DNA of 64,000 bases from Ruminococcus sp. (GCA_016290875.1 JAEEVL010000006.1:1-64000); one strand, 5' to 3'. Numbered from the stretch's first letter, positions 18,670 to 27,960 are shown. Numbers and translations are program-made. The notes: generated from the letters alone by a model not told the origin.

Positions 18670-20136
18670 ATGGGAATTTTTGCAAAGATCGCAGCTGGAC
18701 TGCGCAAGACCAAGAACTCGTTCATCAACAGACTCAAAAGGATAACCAATTCATTCACCAAGATCGACGAGGAGCTCTTTGAGGAACTCGAAGAAGCAAT
18801 GATAATGAGCGATATAGGCGTAGAAACCTCTGAGGAGATCTGCGACAGGCTCAGAAAGAAGATAAAGGAGCGCGGCATCACAGATCCTGCGGCTATAATG
18901 GAACTCATACAGGAAGTAATCGGCGAGATAATGGGCGATGATACAGGTCTCGACCTTTCACTCTCACCGGCTGTGATCATGGTCATCGGAGTTAACGGTG
19001 CCGGCAAGACCACAACTATCGGCAAGCTCTGTCACCAGTTCAAGAATGAGGGCAAGAAGGTTCTCGTTGCAGCTGCTGATACATTCCGTGCAGCAGCTAT
19101 CGACCAGCTTGAGGTCTGGACACAGAGAGCCGGAGTTGATATCGTAAAGCACGCTGAGGGCTCTGATCCCGGTGCGGTAGTATATGACGCTCTCGAAGCA
19201 GCAAAGGCTCGTGAGTGCGACGTTGTCATTATTGATACTGCCGGAAGACTCCATAACAAGAAGAACCTTATGGATGAGCTTGCAAAGATAAACCGTATCA
19301 TCGACTCAAAGGCAGGCGACTGCTCACGCGAGGTACTTCTTGTGCTCGATGCAACTACCGGTCAGAATGCCGTAAACCAGGCTAAGCTGTTCAGCGAAAC
19401 AGCTCCGATTACCGGAATAGTTCTCACAAAGCTTGACGGTACAGCAAAGGGCGGTATCGTTATCTCGATAAAGAACGAGCTTGGCATCCCTGTAAAGCTC
19501 ATCGGTGTCGGCGAGAAGATAGACGATCTCCAGCCGTTTGACAGCAGAACATTCGTTGAAGCTCTGTTCAGCGATGTTGAGACAGATGAAGAGCTTGAAG
19601 AGGCAGAGAATGCTGAGGGCGAGTACGGTGAAGAGGACTTCGATGAAGACGAAGCTGCTGAGTCCGCAGAGAATGCTTCTGAGGAAGAAGAGCCTGAGGA
19701 CAATGAAGAAGCAGAGCCGCAGTTCAGCTTTGGCACAGAGCCTGAAGCTGTTCCGGAAATATCAGCTGAGGAAGAGCCTGAGGCTGTCAGCGAACTGGCA
19801 GACGATGAAGACGAGGATGACAGCTTTGTTACTAACGAGCCTGTTGACGACGGCGAGGAGATGATCTCCGAGACCGGATATGTATACAACGAGAACTACA
19901 TGGACAGCTTCGAGGACGAAAACTCTGATGAAGATGAGGATGAAGACGAAGAGTCTGATTCTTATGAAACAGAAGAGGAGAACGAAGAGGAAGTTCCTGT
20001 CGAAACTGAAAAGAAGAAAAAGCGCGGATTCTTCAGCCGTCTCTTCGGCAGAAAGAAGTACGATGACGAGGAAGAATACGAAGAAGAGTCTGAGTCTGAG
20101 GAATATGAAGAGGAAGAGAGCGATGAAGATGAATAA
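18670..20136 (+). CDS. ftsY: Signal recognition particle receptor FtsY with C-terminal acidic extension
   Basis: A 488-residue protein. Residues 1-300 are a complete SRP-GTPase NG domain: N-domain helices, P-loop GVNGAGKTTT (about 107), DTFRAAAIDQL, DTAGRLHNK (about 188), TKLDGTAKGG (about 253), and the closing GEKIDDLQPFD. Known FtsY proteins carry any acidic A domain at the N terminus. Here the NG domain comes first, and residues about 305-488 form a very acidic tail. Near residue 455 the tail contains a basic-aromatic segment (KKKKRGFFSRLFGRKK) resembling a membrane-binding amphipathic helix. It docks ribosome-SRP complexes at the membrane. The last bases overlap rdgB. Confidence 0.95.
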   Translation: MGIFAKIAAGLRKTKNSFINRLKRITNSFTKIDEELFEELEEAMIMSDIGVETSEEICDRLRKKIKERGITDPAAIMELIQEVIGEIMGDDTGLDLSLSPAVIMVIGVNGAGKTTTIGKLCHQFKNEGKKVLVAAADTFRAAAIDQLEVWTQRAGVDIVKHAEGSDPGAVVYDALEAAKARECDVVIIDTAGRLHNKKNLMDELAKINRIIDSKAGDCSREVLLVLDATTGQNAVNQAKLFSETAPITGIVLTKLDGTAKGGIVISIKNELGIPVKLIGVGEKIDDLQPFDSRTFVEALFSDVETDEELEEAENAEGEYGEEDFDEDEAAESAENASEEEEPEDNEEAEPQFSFGTEPEAVPEISAEEEPEAVSELADDEDEDDSFVTNEPVDDGEEMISETGYVYNENYMDSFEDENSDEDEDEDEESDSYETEEENEEEVPVETEKKKKRGFFSRLFGRKKYDDEEEYEEESESEEYEEEESDEDE

Positions 20137-20728
20137 GCTCGTAATGGCAACAAATAACGCCAATAAGCTCCGTGAAGCTCGGGAGATTCTTTCACCGCTC
20201 GGACTGGAAGTTCTTTCATTGAGCGAGATCGGTATCGACTGTGATCCTGATGAAAACGGTACAACATTCGAGGACAACGCTGAGATAAAGGCAAGGGCGA
20301 TATTCAATGCAATTGCTGAGAAATATGGAGAAAACACAGCGGTATTCGCTGATGACAGCGGACTCTGCGTTGATGCTCTCGGCGGCAGACCGGGAGTACA
20401 TTCCGCAAGATATGCGCCCAAGGGACAGGAATGTGAAAAGCTCCTGGGTGAGATGGAAGGCGTTGCTGATGAAAAGCGTACAGCGCGATTTGTATGCTCG
20501 ATAGTATATCTCGACGAAGCAGGTAAGTCCTTCGGGGCAAGAGGTACCTGTGAGGGAAAGATAGGCTATGAACAGCGCGGAAGCAACGGCTTTGGCTATG
20601 ATCCGGTATTTATGGTCGGTGATAAGACGATGGCGGAGCTTTCCGCGGATGAAAAGAATGCAATAAGCCACAGAGGGGCGGCTATGAGAGAGCTGTGCCG
20701 CTTACTTAAAGAAAGATACGGTGAATGA
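20123..20728 (+). CDS. rdgB: Non-canonical purine NTP pyrophosphatase (RdgB/HAM1)
   Basis: A 201-residue enzyme that hydrolyses dITP, ITP and XTP. It has MATNNANKLREAREIL near the start, TFEDNAEIKARAI, the catalytic FADDSGLCVDALGGRPGVHSARYA region (shown as FADDSGLCVDALGG) and SNGFGYDPVF with SHRGAAMREL at the end. ATG 20123 has GAGGAAGAG upstream at good spacing; ATG 20129 is an alternative. It overlaps ftsY by 14 bp. Confidence 0.95.
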   Translation: MKMNKLVMATNNANKLREAREILSPLGLEVLSLSEIGIDCDPDENGTTFEDNAEIKARAIFNAIAEKYGENTAVFADDSGLCVDALGGRPGVHSARYAPKGQECEKLLGEMEGVADEKRTARFVCSIVYLDEAGKSFGARGTCEGKIGYEQRGSNGFGYDPVFMVGDKTMAELSADEKNAISHRGAAMRELCRLLKERYGE

Positions 20729-20729
20729 T

Positions 20730-21032
20730 ATGCTTACAAGCAAGCAGAGAGCTTACCTCAGAGGTATAGCTTCAACATACGAGACTATCTTCCAGATAGG
20801 AAAGGGCGGAGTGACCGAAGCTATGTGCAAGGACATCGGTGAGGCACTTCGCAAGAGAGAACTCATAAAGCTGAGAGTTCTTGAGAATTCCGGCTGGACT
20901 GCAAGGGAAGCAGCTGATGCTGTTGCAGAACAGACCGGAGCTGACGTAGTTCAGGTGATAGGAAGCAAGTTCGTGCTCTACAAGCGCAACGAAAAGGATC
21001 CTGTTATTGAAGGCATACCGAAGGCAAAATAA
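20730..21032 (+). CDS. yhbY: YhbY/YqeI-family CRM-domain RNA-binding protein
   Basis: A 100-residue CRM (YhbY) protein associated with the 50S subunit precursor. MLTSKQRAYLRGIA, the loop QIGKGG, and ELIKLRVLENS and VVQVIGSKFVLYKRN at the C terminus match the family. ATG 20730 is chosen over GTG 20721 because family members begin MLT and GGTGA precedes it. The gene follows rdgB by one base. Confidence 0.92.
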   Translation: MLTSKQRAYLRGIASTYETIFQIGKGGVTEAMCKDIGEALRKRELIKLRVLENSGWTAREAADAVAEQTGADVVQVIGSKFVLYKRNEKDPVIEGIPKAK

Positions 21033-21066
21033 GTGATATAAGGGATAATTGTTCTGGGGAGGACGT

Positions 21067-21765
21067 ATGAAAGTTGTATTGATTAGCGGCACGAATCATA
21101 AGGGCTCGACTTACAGCGCAGGAAGAATGCTTGCAGAGAAGGTGACTGCACCTGACAATATCAGTGAGTTCTTTCTGCCGCGTGATTTTGACGAGTTCTG
21201 CTGCAGCTGCAAGAATTGCTTCGGTAAGGCGGCGGATAAGTGCCCTCATTATGAAAAGCTGCGCCCGATAACAGAAGCGATAGACAGCTCTGACCTTATC
21301 ATCCTGACATCGCCTGTATATGTATATCACGCAACAGGTCAGATGAAAGCATTGCTTGACCATTACGGCTGGCGCTGGATGGTGCATCGCCCTGAGGAGA
21401 ATATGTTTGGAAAGCAAGCTGTCGTAGTAGCAACAGCTGCCGGAGCAGGTATGAAATCCACAATGAAGGATATGGCGGACAGCTGCTTCTTTTGGGGCAT
21501 ACCCAAGACCTACAGGCTCGGAAAGGCCGTGCATCAGGTAAACTGGAACGACGTTTCTCCGAAGATAAAGCAGGAGCTCGAAAAGAAAACTGACGCTCTC
21601 GCCCAAAAAATAAAGAGAAGGAACGGAAAAGTGCGTCCGGGGCTGAAAACAAAAGCCTTCTTTTCAATAATGAGGATGATACAGCGCACGGGATTCAGCG
21701 CGACCGACCACAATTATTGGGAGGCAAAGGGCTGGCTCGGCAAAAAACGTCCGTGGAAAAAATAA
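21067..21765 (+). CDS. Flavodoxin-like NADPH-dependent FMN reductase family protein
   Basis: A 232-residue flavodoxin-fold protein: phosphate-binding SGTNHKGSTYS at the N terminus, a CSCKNCF cysteine cluster near residue 57 with a further Cys in DKCPHYE, and LTSPVYVYHATGQMKALLDHYG around residue 85, all typical of FMN-dependent reductases and iron-sulfur-flavoprotein-like families. The substrate is unknown. ATG 21067 is preceded by GGGGAGG. The C-terminal 40 residues are basic. Confidence 0.8.
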   Translation: MKVVLISGTNHKGSTYSAGRMLAEKVTAPDNISEFFLPRDFDEFCCSCKNCFGKAADKCPHYEKLRPITEAIDSSDLIILTSPVYVYHATGQMKALLDHYGWRWMVHRPEENMFGKQAVVVATAAGAGMKSTMKDMADSCFFWGIPKTYRLGKAVHQVNWNDVSPKIKQELEKKTDALAQKIKRRNGKVRPGLKTKAFFSIMRMIQRTGFSATDHNYWEAKGWLGKKRPWKK

Positions 21766-21793
21766 AGTCAGACACAATCAACGGAGGTGCTGT

Positions 21794-22978
21794 ATGCGCA
21801 TAGGCATATACGGCGGGAGCTTCAATCCCGTCCACAACGGACACATACATCTTGCCAGAGCTGCGGCAGACGAATTTGCACTTGACAGGATATATCTTGT
21901 GCCGTCAAAAAAATCACCGCACCGCTCGAGCAGTGAATATGTTGCAGAAGAAGACAGACTGGAGATGCTCCGGCTGGCATGCGGATGTGATGAGCGTCTC
22001 AGCGTAAGTGACTATGAGATGAAAACTGACAGAGTCAGCTATTCGATATATACAGTTGAGCATTTCCGCAAAAAATTTCCCGACAGCGAATTGTTTATGC
22101 TTGTAGGAAGTGATATGCTGCTCTGCTTTGATGAGTGGTACAAGTTTGAGGAGATACTCGCACAGGCAACGCTCTGTGTAGTTTCTAGGCAGGGCGGAGA
22201 CATTGATGAGCTTGAGAAGAAGGCTTGTGGACTGCGTAAATACGGCAATATCCTGATAAGCAGTTCAAAGCCGCTTGAGATCTCATCGACAGAGATACGA
22301 AAAAAAATTGCAAAAAACAGTAATTTTGCTTGCTATCTTGACGAAAATGTAGTACAATATATAAGATCGAGAGAATTATATTCTTTACGAGGTGAAAGTA
22401 AATTGCATTATAACACCGAGGATAAAAAGAAATATCTGAAGGGACAGCTTTCGGCAAAGAGGTATACACATTCGCTGAATGTTGCAGCAGAATGCCGCAA
22501 GCTCGCAGACAAATACGGGGAGGATCCTGACAAGGCTTATTTTGCAGGGCTTCTTCACGATATATGCAAGGAAATGCCCGATGAGGAGCAGAGAGAACTT
22601 GTTATTTCCGGCGGTTTTACATACTGCCGTGAGGAATTGGAAACGAAATCATTGCTGCACGCTATTGCAGGTGCAGCTTTCATAAAGAAGGAATTTGGCG
22701 TTGAGGACATCGACATACTCAATGCAGTGAGATTCCATACAGTAGGCAGGGCTGGCATGTCAAGGCTCGAGGAGATAGTATACCTCGGCGACCTTATCTC
22801 AGCCGACAGGGACTACAAGGACGTGGACAAGATGCGCAAGCTGGCTTATTCAAGCCTTAACGCAGCTATGCTCGAAGCGTTCTCGTTCTCTATGAGATCG
22901 GTCATAAAGAAGGGCGGACTCATCCCGATATGTACTGCCGAAGGATACAATTTTTATACACGGCTCGAAAGAGAATAA
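21794..22978 (+). CDS. nadD: Fused nicotinate-nucleotide adenylyltransferase (NadD) and HD-domain hydrolase (YqeK)
   Basis: A 394-residue fusion. Residues 1-200 are NadD: GGSFNPVHNGHIHLA (HxGH), the KSPHRSS segment, a DRVSYSIYTVEHFR core and SSTEIRKKI, ending VQYIRSRELY. Residues about 204-394 are the HD-superfamily YqeK: KRYTHSLNVA, AGLLHDICKEM (HD pair), HAIAGA, FHTVGRAGMSRLEEIVYLGDLIS. NadD makes deamido-NAD; YqeK proteins hydrolyse Ap4A in characterised Firmicutes. In most Firmicutes these are separate neighbouring genes. An internal ribosome site (22389-22405) suggests that YqeK may also be made alone. Confidence 0.93.
   Translation: MRIGIYGGSFNPVHNGHIHLARAAADEFALDRIYLVPSKKSPHRSSSEYVAEEDRLEMLRLACGCDERLSVSDYEMKTDRVSYSIYTVEHFRKKFPDSELFMLVGSDMLLCFDEWYKFEEILAQATLCVVSRQGGDIDELEKKACGLRKYGNILISSSKPLEISSTEIRKKIAKNSNFACYLDENVVQYIRSRELYSLRGESKLHYNTEDKKKYLKGQLSAKRYTHSLNVAAECRKLADKYGEDPDKAYFAGLLHDICKEMPDEEQRELVISGGFTYCREELETKSLLHAIAGAAFIKKEFGVEDIDILNAVRFHTVGRAGMSRLEEIVYLGDLISADRDYKDVDKMRKLAYSSLNAAMLEAFSFSMRSVIKKGGLIPICTAEGYNFYTRLERE
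22389..22405 (+). promoter_or_regulatory. Internal ribosome binding site and TTG inside nadD-yqeK
   Basis: GAGGTGA (22389-22395) stands 7 nt before an in-frame TTG (22403-22405) exactly at the NadD/YqeK junction. It is either a relic of two former genes or a working second start yielding a 191-residue YqeK. Confidence 0.6.
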
Positions 22979-23009
22979 AGGCCGGCGTTGATTCAGAAAG
23001 AGGAGTAAA

Positions 23010-24542
23010 ATGGAACAGAATGATATTTTAGACGAAAAAAAAGCTCCAGTTTCGGAACAGGGCAGAGAAAAGCCTGTCAAAAAGCTGGTAAGAGTAAATA
23101 AAAGCAAAGCTCCGCAGCCTCCGAGACAGCCGCAGCAGCCTCAGGTTTACCACGGAATGCACGAAGCTCCTCCTGAGGGAGAGAACGGCGGCTACGCTGA
23201 AAAGGAGTTCAAGCTCGTTTACGGCGAGGGAGAACATGCAAGGATAGAGGGAATAGGCGGCGGAAAGTATGCAGCCGGAAATATTCACGAAGACGAGAAT
23301 GCTCCGTATGTACCTAAGCATGAAGCTCCGCCGGAGGATTACGATGATGACTATGAGTATGAGAGCAGCAATGAGCGTTCATGGAAGGACATCATCATAA
23401 AGGTAGCTTCCATCGTTATCAGCCTTGTGATAATAGCGGTAATGATACTGAATATGCCTATCATATGGTTCAATGACAAGCGTACAGGCGAGAAGAAGAA
23501 TGTTTCGATACTTTACTATCTAAAGAACGAGCAATTCCTTGGATACATCGAGGGTAACGTAGATAAGACAAAGCATGATCCCCAGATCAACACAGATGTA
23601 GTAGAGCCTGACTATGATGATGGCCTCGATCTCTATCAGAAGATAGAAGGACAGTACACTGTAATGTTCCTTGGATTTGATGAAGAGGTTGCGAATACCG
23701 ACATTATCTGGCTCATGCAGTTTGATCTCCGCGGCGGTAAGCTGAACATCCTTCAGGTGCCGAGAGACACATTTGCGCCTGATTATACATCTTCATTAAC
23801 CGGAAAGATAAACAGCGTCTATAACCTCGGACGTGCAGATGATAAACCTATCCAGAGAGTATATGATGCTCTCGAAGAGAGCTTTAATATCCCGATAGAT
23901 GCCTATATCACAACAGTATGTACAGACGTTGCAGACATGGTAGACCTGGTCGGCGGTATCCCGATAACTCTTGACAATCAGATCGTTTATGAAGCAGATA
24001 AGATCATTCCTGCCGGAGATACTGTTCTCTCAGGACAGCAGGCAGAGTGGTTCATGCGTTACCGTTCAGGCTGGTCTGAAGGCGATATCGGACGTGTCCA
24101 GAATCAGAGACGTTTCATGGCAGCAGCTATGAAGAAGCTCGTTGATATTGCAGGCGGAAGCGACGGCCATGCAAAGCTCTACAAGTACCTCAACGAGATC
24201 TACAAGCATAAGTGGATCGCTACTGACATGAGTGTAGGCGACCTTACCAAGCTCGGTGACTATGCTTCAACGATCTCCATGGATAATATAACAGTATCTA
24301 TGGTGCCCGGTGAAGGTGCATGGTACGCTGCACCTGACGGAAAGGAATACTCAGTATATTCTGTACACAAACAGGAGACTATTGATCTTCTCAACAATAC
24401 ATTCAGACCGTATCAGCGTCCTCTGCTCTTGTCAGAATCCTCTCTGATAGAGCTCCAGACAAATCATCTGACCGATTCATATGACAAGACAAAGGTCAAG
24501 TTCTCGGATCTTGAACACGCTACAGAACCAAGGCGAGGTTAA
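23010..24542 (+). CDS. LytR-CpsA-Psr (LCP) family cell-wall glycopolymer transferase
   Basis: A 510-residue membrane protein. Residues 1-125 form a long charged cytoplasmic region rich in Pro, Glu and Asp. A single membrane span follows at about 127-150 (ASIVISLVIIAVMIL). The extracellular LCP domain covers about 210-410 with VMFLGFDEE, NTDIIWLMQF, VPRDTFA, INSVYNLGRAD and QNQRRFMAA, whose Arg and Asp residues bind the polyprenyl pyrophosphate. LCP enzymes attach teichoic acid or capsule to peptidoglycan, so this one could anchor the polymer made by the 35-57 kb locus (inference). It lies 31 bp after nadD-yqeK and 27 bp before rsfS, a common grouping. Confidence 0.92.
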   Translation: MEQNDILDEKKAPVSEQGREKPVKKLVRVNKSKAPQPPRQPQQPQVYHGMHEAPPEGENGGYAEKEFKLVYGEGEHARIEGIGGGKYAAGNIHEDENAPYVPKHEAPPEDYDDDYEYESSNERSWKDIIIKVASIVISLVIIAVMILNMPIIWFNDKRTGEKKNVSILYYLKNEQFLGYIEGNVDKTKHDPQINTDVVEPDYDDGLDLYQKIEGQYTVMFLGFDEEVANTDIIWLMQFDLRGGKLNILQVPRDTFAPDYTSSLTGKINSVYNLGRADDKPIQRVYDALEESFNIPIDAYITTVCTDVADMVDLVGGIPITLDNQIVYEADKIIPAGDTVLSGQQAEWFMRYRSGWSEGDIGRVQNQRRFMAAAMKKLVDIAGGSDGHAKLYKYLNEIYKHKWIATDMSVGDLTKLGDYASTISMDNITVSMVPGEGAWYAAPDGKEYSVYSVHKQETIDLLNNTFRPYQRPLLLSESSLIELQTNHLTDSYDKTKVKFSDLEHATEPRRG

Positions 24543-24569
24543 TGATATTATTCGTAAGGAAGTGGATAT

Positions 24570-24929
24570 ATGAACGAAAAAGAAAAACTTGAACTCATCG
24601 TAAAGACTCTTGACAGCAAAAGAGGCGAAGACATACAGGCTATAAGGATCTCAGACCTGACGATCCTTGCGGACTATTTCGTTATTGTAAACGGTACCAG
24701 CAACACACATGCACGCACCCTTGCAGACGAAGTAGAGTTTCAGTTCTCACAGAAGGGCATAGAGCCCGAACGCCGTGAGGCTGATACGGGAAATACGTGG
24801 ATAATCCTTGATTACGGAGACATTATAGTACACGTATTCTACAAAGACACACGTAATTTCTACAAGCTCGAGGGCCTTTGGGCAGACGGAGAACAGGTAG
24901 ACATCAGCGAGCTGCTCGTAAAGGAGTAA
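24570..24929 (+). CDS. rsfS: Ribosomal silencing factor RsfS
   Basis: A 119-residue RsfS/Iojap protein. The core LADYFVIVNGTSNTHARTLADE and EARRE-like EPERREADTGNTWIILDYGDIIVHVF (given as TGNTWIILDYGDIIVHVF) are diagnostic. It binds L14 on the 50S subunit and blocks subunit joining in starvation. The nadD-yqeK-LCP-rsfS order is conserved in Firmicutes. Confidence 0.95.
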   Translation: MNEKEKLELIVKTLDSKRGEDIQAIRISDLTILADYFVIVNGTSNTHARTLADEVEFQFSQKGIEPERREADTGNTWIILDYGDIIVHVFYKDTRNFYKLEGLWADGEQVDISELLVKE

Positions 24930-24933
24930 TACT

Positions 24934-25296
24934 ATGCTGAAAACAAATAACGAACACGGAAGAGCTTACACGGTAATTATCGGCGGATACGCTATCGCAA
25001 AGGGTATCCTCAATATGATACTCGGCGGCGGATTCGGCGGAGTTATCGTGGGAATATTCATACTTGCAGTTCTCTACACCGGACTCCAGTACATGAATTA
25101 TCTCACAGCCGGATATATGGCTATCACAGCACTTATGTATCTTCCCGGCAACATCGCTCATATCGGCGATAACTGGATATACCTCATTGAGGGACTTATC
25201 GATATAGCGTTTGCGGTAATGCTTTGCCTTAACGCTGACGTGAAGGAACACTTCACAAATAAATGGGACGAACTTGACGATCTCATTCAAAAATAA
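24934..25296 (+). CDS. Small integral membrane protein, function unknown
   Basis: A 120-residue protein with three or four hydrophobic spans (about 13-33, 35-55, 62-80, 86-103) rich in Gly and Ile, such as MILGGGFGGVIVGIFILAVL. The C terminus is hydrophilic (HFTNKWDELDDLIQK). I do not recognise a family. It starts 4 bp after rsfS with AGGAG inside the end of rsfS, and leuS begins 34 bp later, so it is probably cotranscribed. Confidence 0.6.
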   Translation: MLKTNNEHGRAYTVIIGGYAIAKGILNMILGGGFGGVIVGIFILAVLYTGLQYMNYLTAGYMAITALMYLPGNIAHIGDNWIYLIEGLIDIAFAVMLCLNADVKEHFTNKWDELDDLIQK

Positions 25297-25330
25297 GAAT
25301 ACACTATACTGATAAAAGGAATGATATACA

Positions 25331-27769
25331 ATGAGCAGATACGACTTTAAGTCTATCGAGCCGAAATGGCAGAAATACTGGGAGGAACACGAGACATTCA
25401 AGACGGATGTATGGGATTTCAGCAAGCCTAAGTTCTATGCACTTGATATGTTCCCTTATCCGTCAGGAGTAGGTCTCCACGCAGGTCATCCCGAGGGATA
25501 TACAGCTACTGACATCGTTTCACGTATGAAGCGTATGCAGGGCTACAATGTACTTCATCCTATGGGATACGATTCATTCGGACTTCCGGCAGAGCAGTAT
25601 GCTGTTAATACCGGAAACCACCCGAACGGTTTTACTCAGGAAAACATCAAGACATTCTCAAAGCAGCTCAAGGAGCTCGGCTTTGACTATGACTGGTCTA
25701 AAATGATAGCTACATCTGATCCTGAGTTCTACAAGTGGACTCAGTGGATCTTCAAGCAGCTCTACAACGACGGCTACGCTAAGTACATAGATATGCCTGT
25801 AAACTGGTGCGAAGAGCTCGGAACAGTTCTCTCGAACGACGAGGTCATCGACGGCAAGTCAGAGCGCGGTGGTTTCCCGGTAGTCCGCAAGAATATGAAG
25901 CAGTGGGTAATCGACCAGCCTGCATTCGCTGAGAAGCTCCTTGACGGACTCAACGAGATAGACTGGCCTGAGTCTACAAAGGCTATTCAGCGCAACTGGA
26001 TAGGCAAGTCCACCGGTGTTGAGGTAGAATTCGACATCGTAGGAGGCGGAAAGTTCTCCATTTTCACAACTTGTATCGAAACTATTTACGGTATCACATT
26101 TATGGTACTCGCTCCCGACGGAGCTATCACAGAGAGCCTTCTCGACCGTGTACAGAACAGGGAAGAGGTTCAGGTTTACATCGACGAGACAAAGAAGAAG
26201 AACGACATGGACCGTACAGAGCTCAACAAGACCAAATCAGGCTGCGAGCTCAAGGGCGTAACTTGTATCAACCCCGTAAACGGCAAGGAAGTTCGTATGT
26301 TCATCGGTGACTTCGTACTTGCAAGTTACGGAACAGGTGCTGTTATGGCAGTACCGAGCCACGATCAGCGTGACTTTGAGTATGCTATAGCACATAACAT
26401 AGATATGATCCAGGTAATCGACGGCGACGAAAAGCTCGGACACGTTGATGTTTCTGAAGCAGCATTCGAGAAGCAGGATTATCTCGGCAAGGGCTACAAG
26501 CTCATCAATTCTGAGGAGTTCAACGGACTCACTGTTGAGGAAGCTAAGGAAGCTATCACACAGAAGCTTGAAAAAATGGGCAGAGCAAAGCGCACTGTGA
26601 ACTATCACTTCCGTGAGTGGATCTTCGCACGTCAGCGTTACTGGGGCGAGCCTGTACCGGTAGTACACGGCGAGGACGGAAGCATTCATGCTCTCGATGA
26701 TTCAGAGCTCCCGCTCATTCTTCCCGAACTTGATGACTACAAGGGCAAGAACGGCAAGGCTCCGCTTGAAAATGCAACAGAGTGGAAGCAGTACGATAAG
26801 AACGGAATCAAGGGCACACGCGAGACATCAACTATGCCCGGAAGCGCTGGTTCAAGCTGGTACTACTTCAGATATATAGATCCCCATAACGATAAGGAAT
26901 TTGCAAACCAGGAGCTTCTGAAGCACTGGATGCCGGTAGACCTCTACATAGGCGGTCCCGAGCACGCAGTAGGTCACCTTATGTATTCACGTATCTGGAA
27001 CAGATACCTCTATGACAAGGGCCTTGCACCTACAAAGGAGCCTTTCAAGAAGCTTGTTCATCAGGGCATGATCCTTGGTGAGAACGGTATCAAGATGGGT
27101 AAGCGCTTCCCTGAGTTCGTTGTAAATCCCTCCGACATAGTAAGAGATTACGGTGCAGACACTCTTCGTCTCTATGAAATGTTTATGGGACCGCTCGAGG
27201 TAAGCAAGCCGTGGAGCAAGAACGGTGTTGAGGGCGCAAAGAGATTCGTACAGAGAGTATGGAACTTCTTTACAGAGCCTGAGAACCTAACAGCAGACAA
27301 TGACGGAGCTCTCACAAAGGTATATCACAAGACAGTCAAGAAGGTAACTGATGACTTTGAGAAGCTCGCATTCAATACAGCTATCAGCCAGATGATGATA
27401 TTCGTAAATGAAGTGTACAAGAACGGCAAGTGCCCGAAGGAGTACGCTGAGGGACTCATCAAGATGCTGTCATGTATCACACCTCATATGGGTGAAGAGA
27501 TATGGAGCATCCTCGGTCACAGCGACACTATCGCATTTGAGAAGTGGCCTGAATACGATGAAGCTGAGCTCGTTGAGGATACAGTTGAAGTCATCGTTCA
27601 GGTAAACGGCAAGCTCCGTGCAAAGCTGAACGTAGCTGTTGATGCTGACCAGGAGTCTGTTATAGCTCAGGCACTTGCAGACGAGAAGGTCAAGGAGTTC
27701 ACAGACGGTAAGAATATCATTAAACAGATATATGTACCAAATAAACTTGTTAATATTGTAGCAAAATAA
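25331..27769 (+). CDS. leuS: Leucyl-tRNA synthetase
   Basis: An 812-residue class I synthetase: KWQKYWEE at the N terminus, the HIGH-type motif GLHAGHPEGY (about residue 50), an editing CP1 domain with GTGAVMAVPSHDQRD (about 337), GSAGSSWYYFRY, and the C-terminal anticodon domain. Two signature motifs are divergent: KMSKS is KMGKR (about residue 588), and the editing motif normally TTRPDT reads TTCIET (about 247). The enzyme charges tRNA-Leu. AAGGAATG precedes ATG 25331. There is no room for a T-box leader, so regulation probably comes from the upstream operon. Confidence 0.96.
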   Translation: MSRYDFKSIEPKWQKYWEEHETFKTDVWDFSKPKFYALDMFPYPSGVGLHAGHPEGYTATDIVSRMKRMQGYNVLHPMGYDSFGLPAEQYAVNTGNHPNGFTQENIKTFSKQLKELGFDYDWSKMIATSDPEFYKWTQWIFKQLYNDGYAKYIDMPVNWCEELGTVLSNDEVIDGKSERGGFPVVRKNMKQWVIDQPAFAEKLLDGLNEIDWPESTKAIQRNWIGKSTGVEVEFDIVGGGKFSIFTTCIETIYGITFMVLAPDGAITESLLDRVQNREEVQVYIDETKKKNDMDRTELNKTKSGCELKGVTCINPVNGKEVRMFIGDFVLASYGTGAVMAVPSHDQRDFEYAIAHNIDMIQVIDGDEKLGHVDVSEAAFEKQDYLGKGYKLINSEEFNGLTVEEAKEAITQKLEKMGRAKRTVNYHFREWIFARQRYWGEPVPVVHGEDGSIHALDDSELPLILPELDDYKGKNGKAPLENATEWKQYDKNGIKGTRETSTMPGSAGSSWYYFRYIDPHNDKEFANQELLKHWMPVDLYIGGPEHAVGHLMYSRIWNRYLYDKGLAPTKEPFKKLVHQGMILGENGIKMGKRFPEFVVNPSDIVRDYGADTLRLYEMFMGPLEVSKPWSKNGVEGAKRFVQRVWNFFTEPENLTADNDGALTKVYHKTVKKVTDDFEKLAFNTAISQMMIFVNEVYKNGKCPKEYAEGLIKMLSCITPHMGEEIWSILGHSDTIAFEKWPEYDEAELVEDTVEVIVQVNGKLRAKLNVAVDADQESVIAQALADEKVKEFTDGKNIIKQIYVPNKLVNIVAK

Positions 27770-27796
27770 CGAATTTTTAAACGGACAAAAAAATGC

Positions 27797-27960
27797 TTGA
27801 CAACCGGGACGAATTGTGATAAAATATTATTATATTATTACTATTTATAAATTCAGTTTATCTGCTGTTATTTCAGAGTAATTAGCTGACTGACGCTCTA
27901 TGAGCGGTTAGTATAGATCCGGATTTATCCGGTCAACCTCTGAACAAGGGAGGGAAAGAA
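27797..27960 (+). promoter_or_regulatory. rpsU promoter and leader
   Basis: TTGACA (27797-27802), a 17-nt spacer and TAAAAT (27820-27825) form a strong sigma-A promoter. The leader of about 130 nt contains a small hairpin (CCGGA/TCCGG, 27919-27932) and a strong AAGGGAGGG ribosome site just before the GTG. The leader may regulate S21 production, but no known motif was recognised. Confidence 0.8.

Noticed and set aside
25297..25330. T-box riboswitch before leuS
   Set aside because: Only 34 bp separate leuS from the upstream gene; no room for a T-box.
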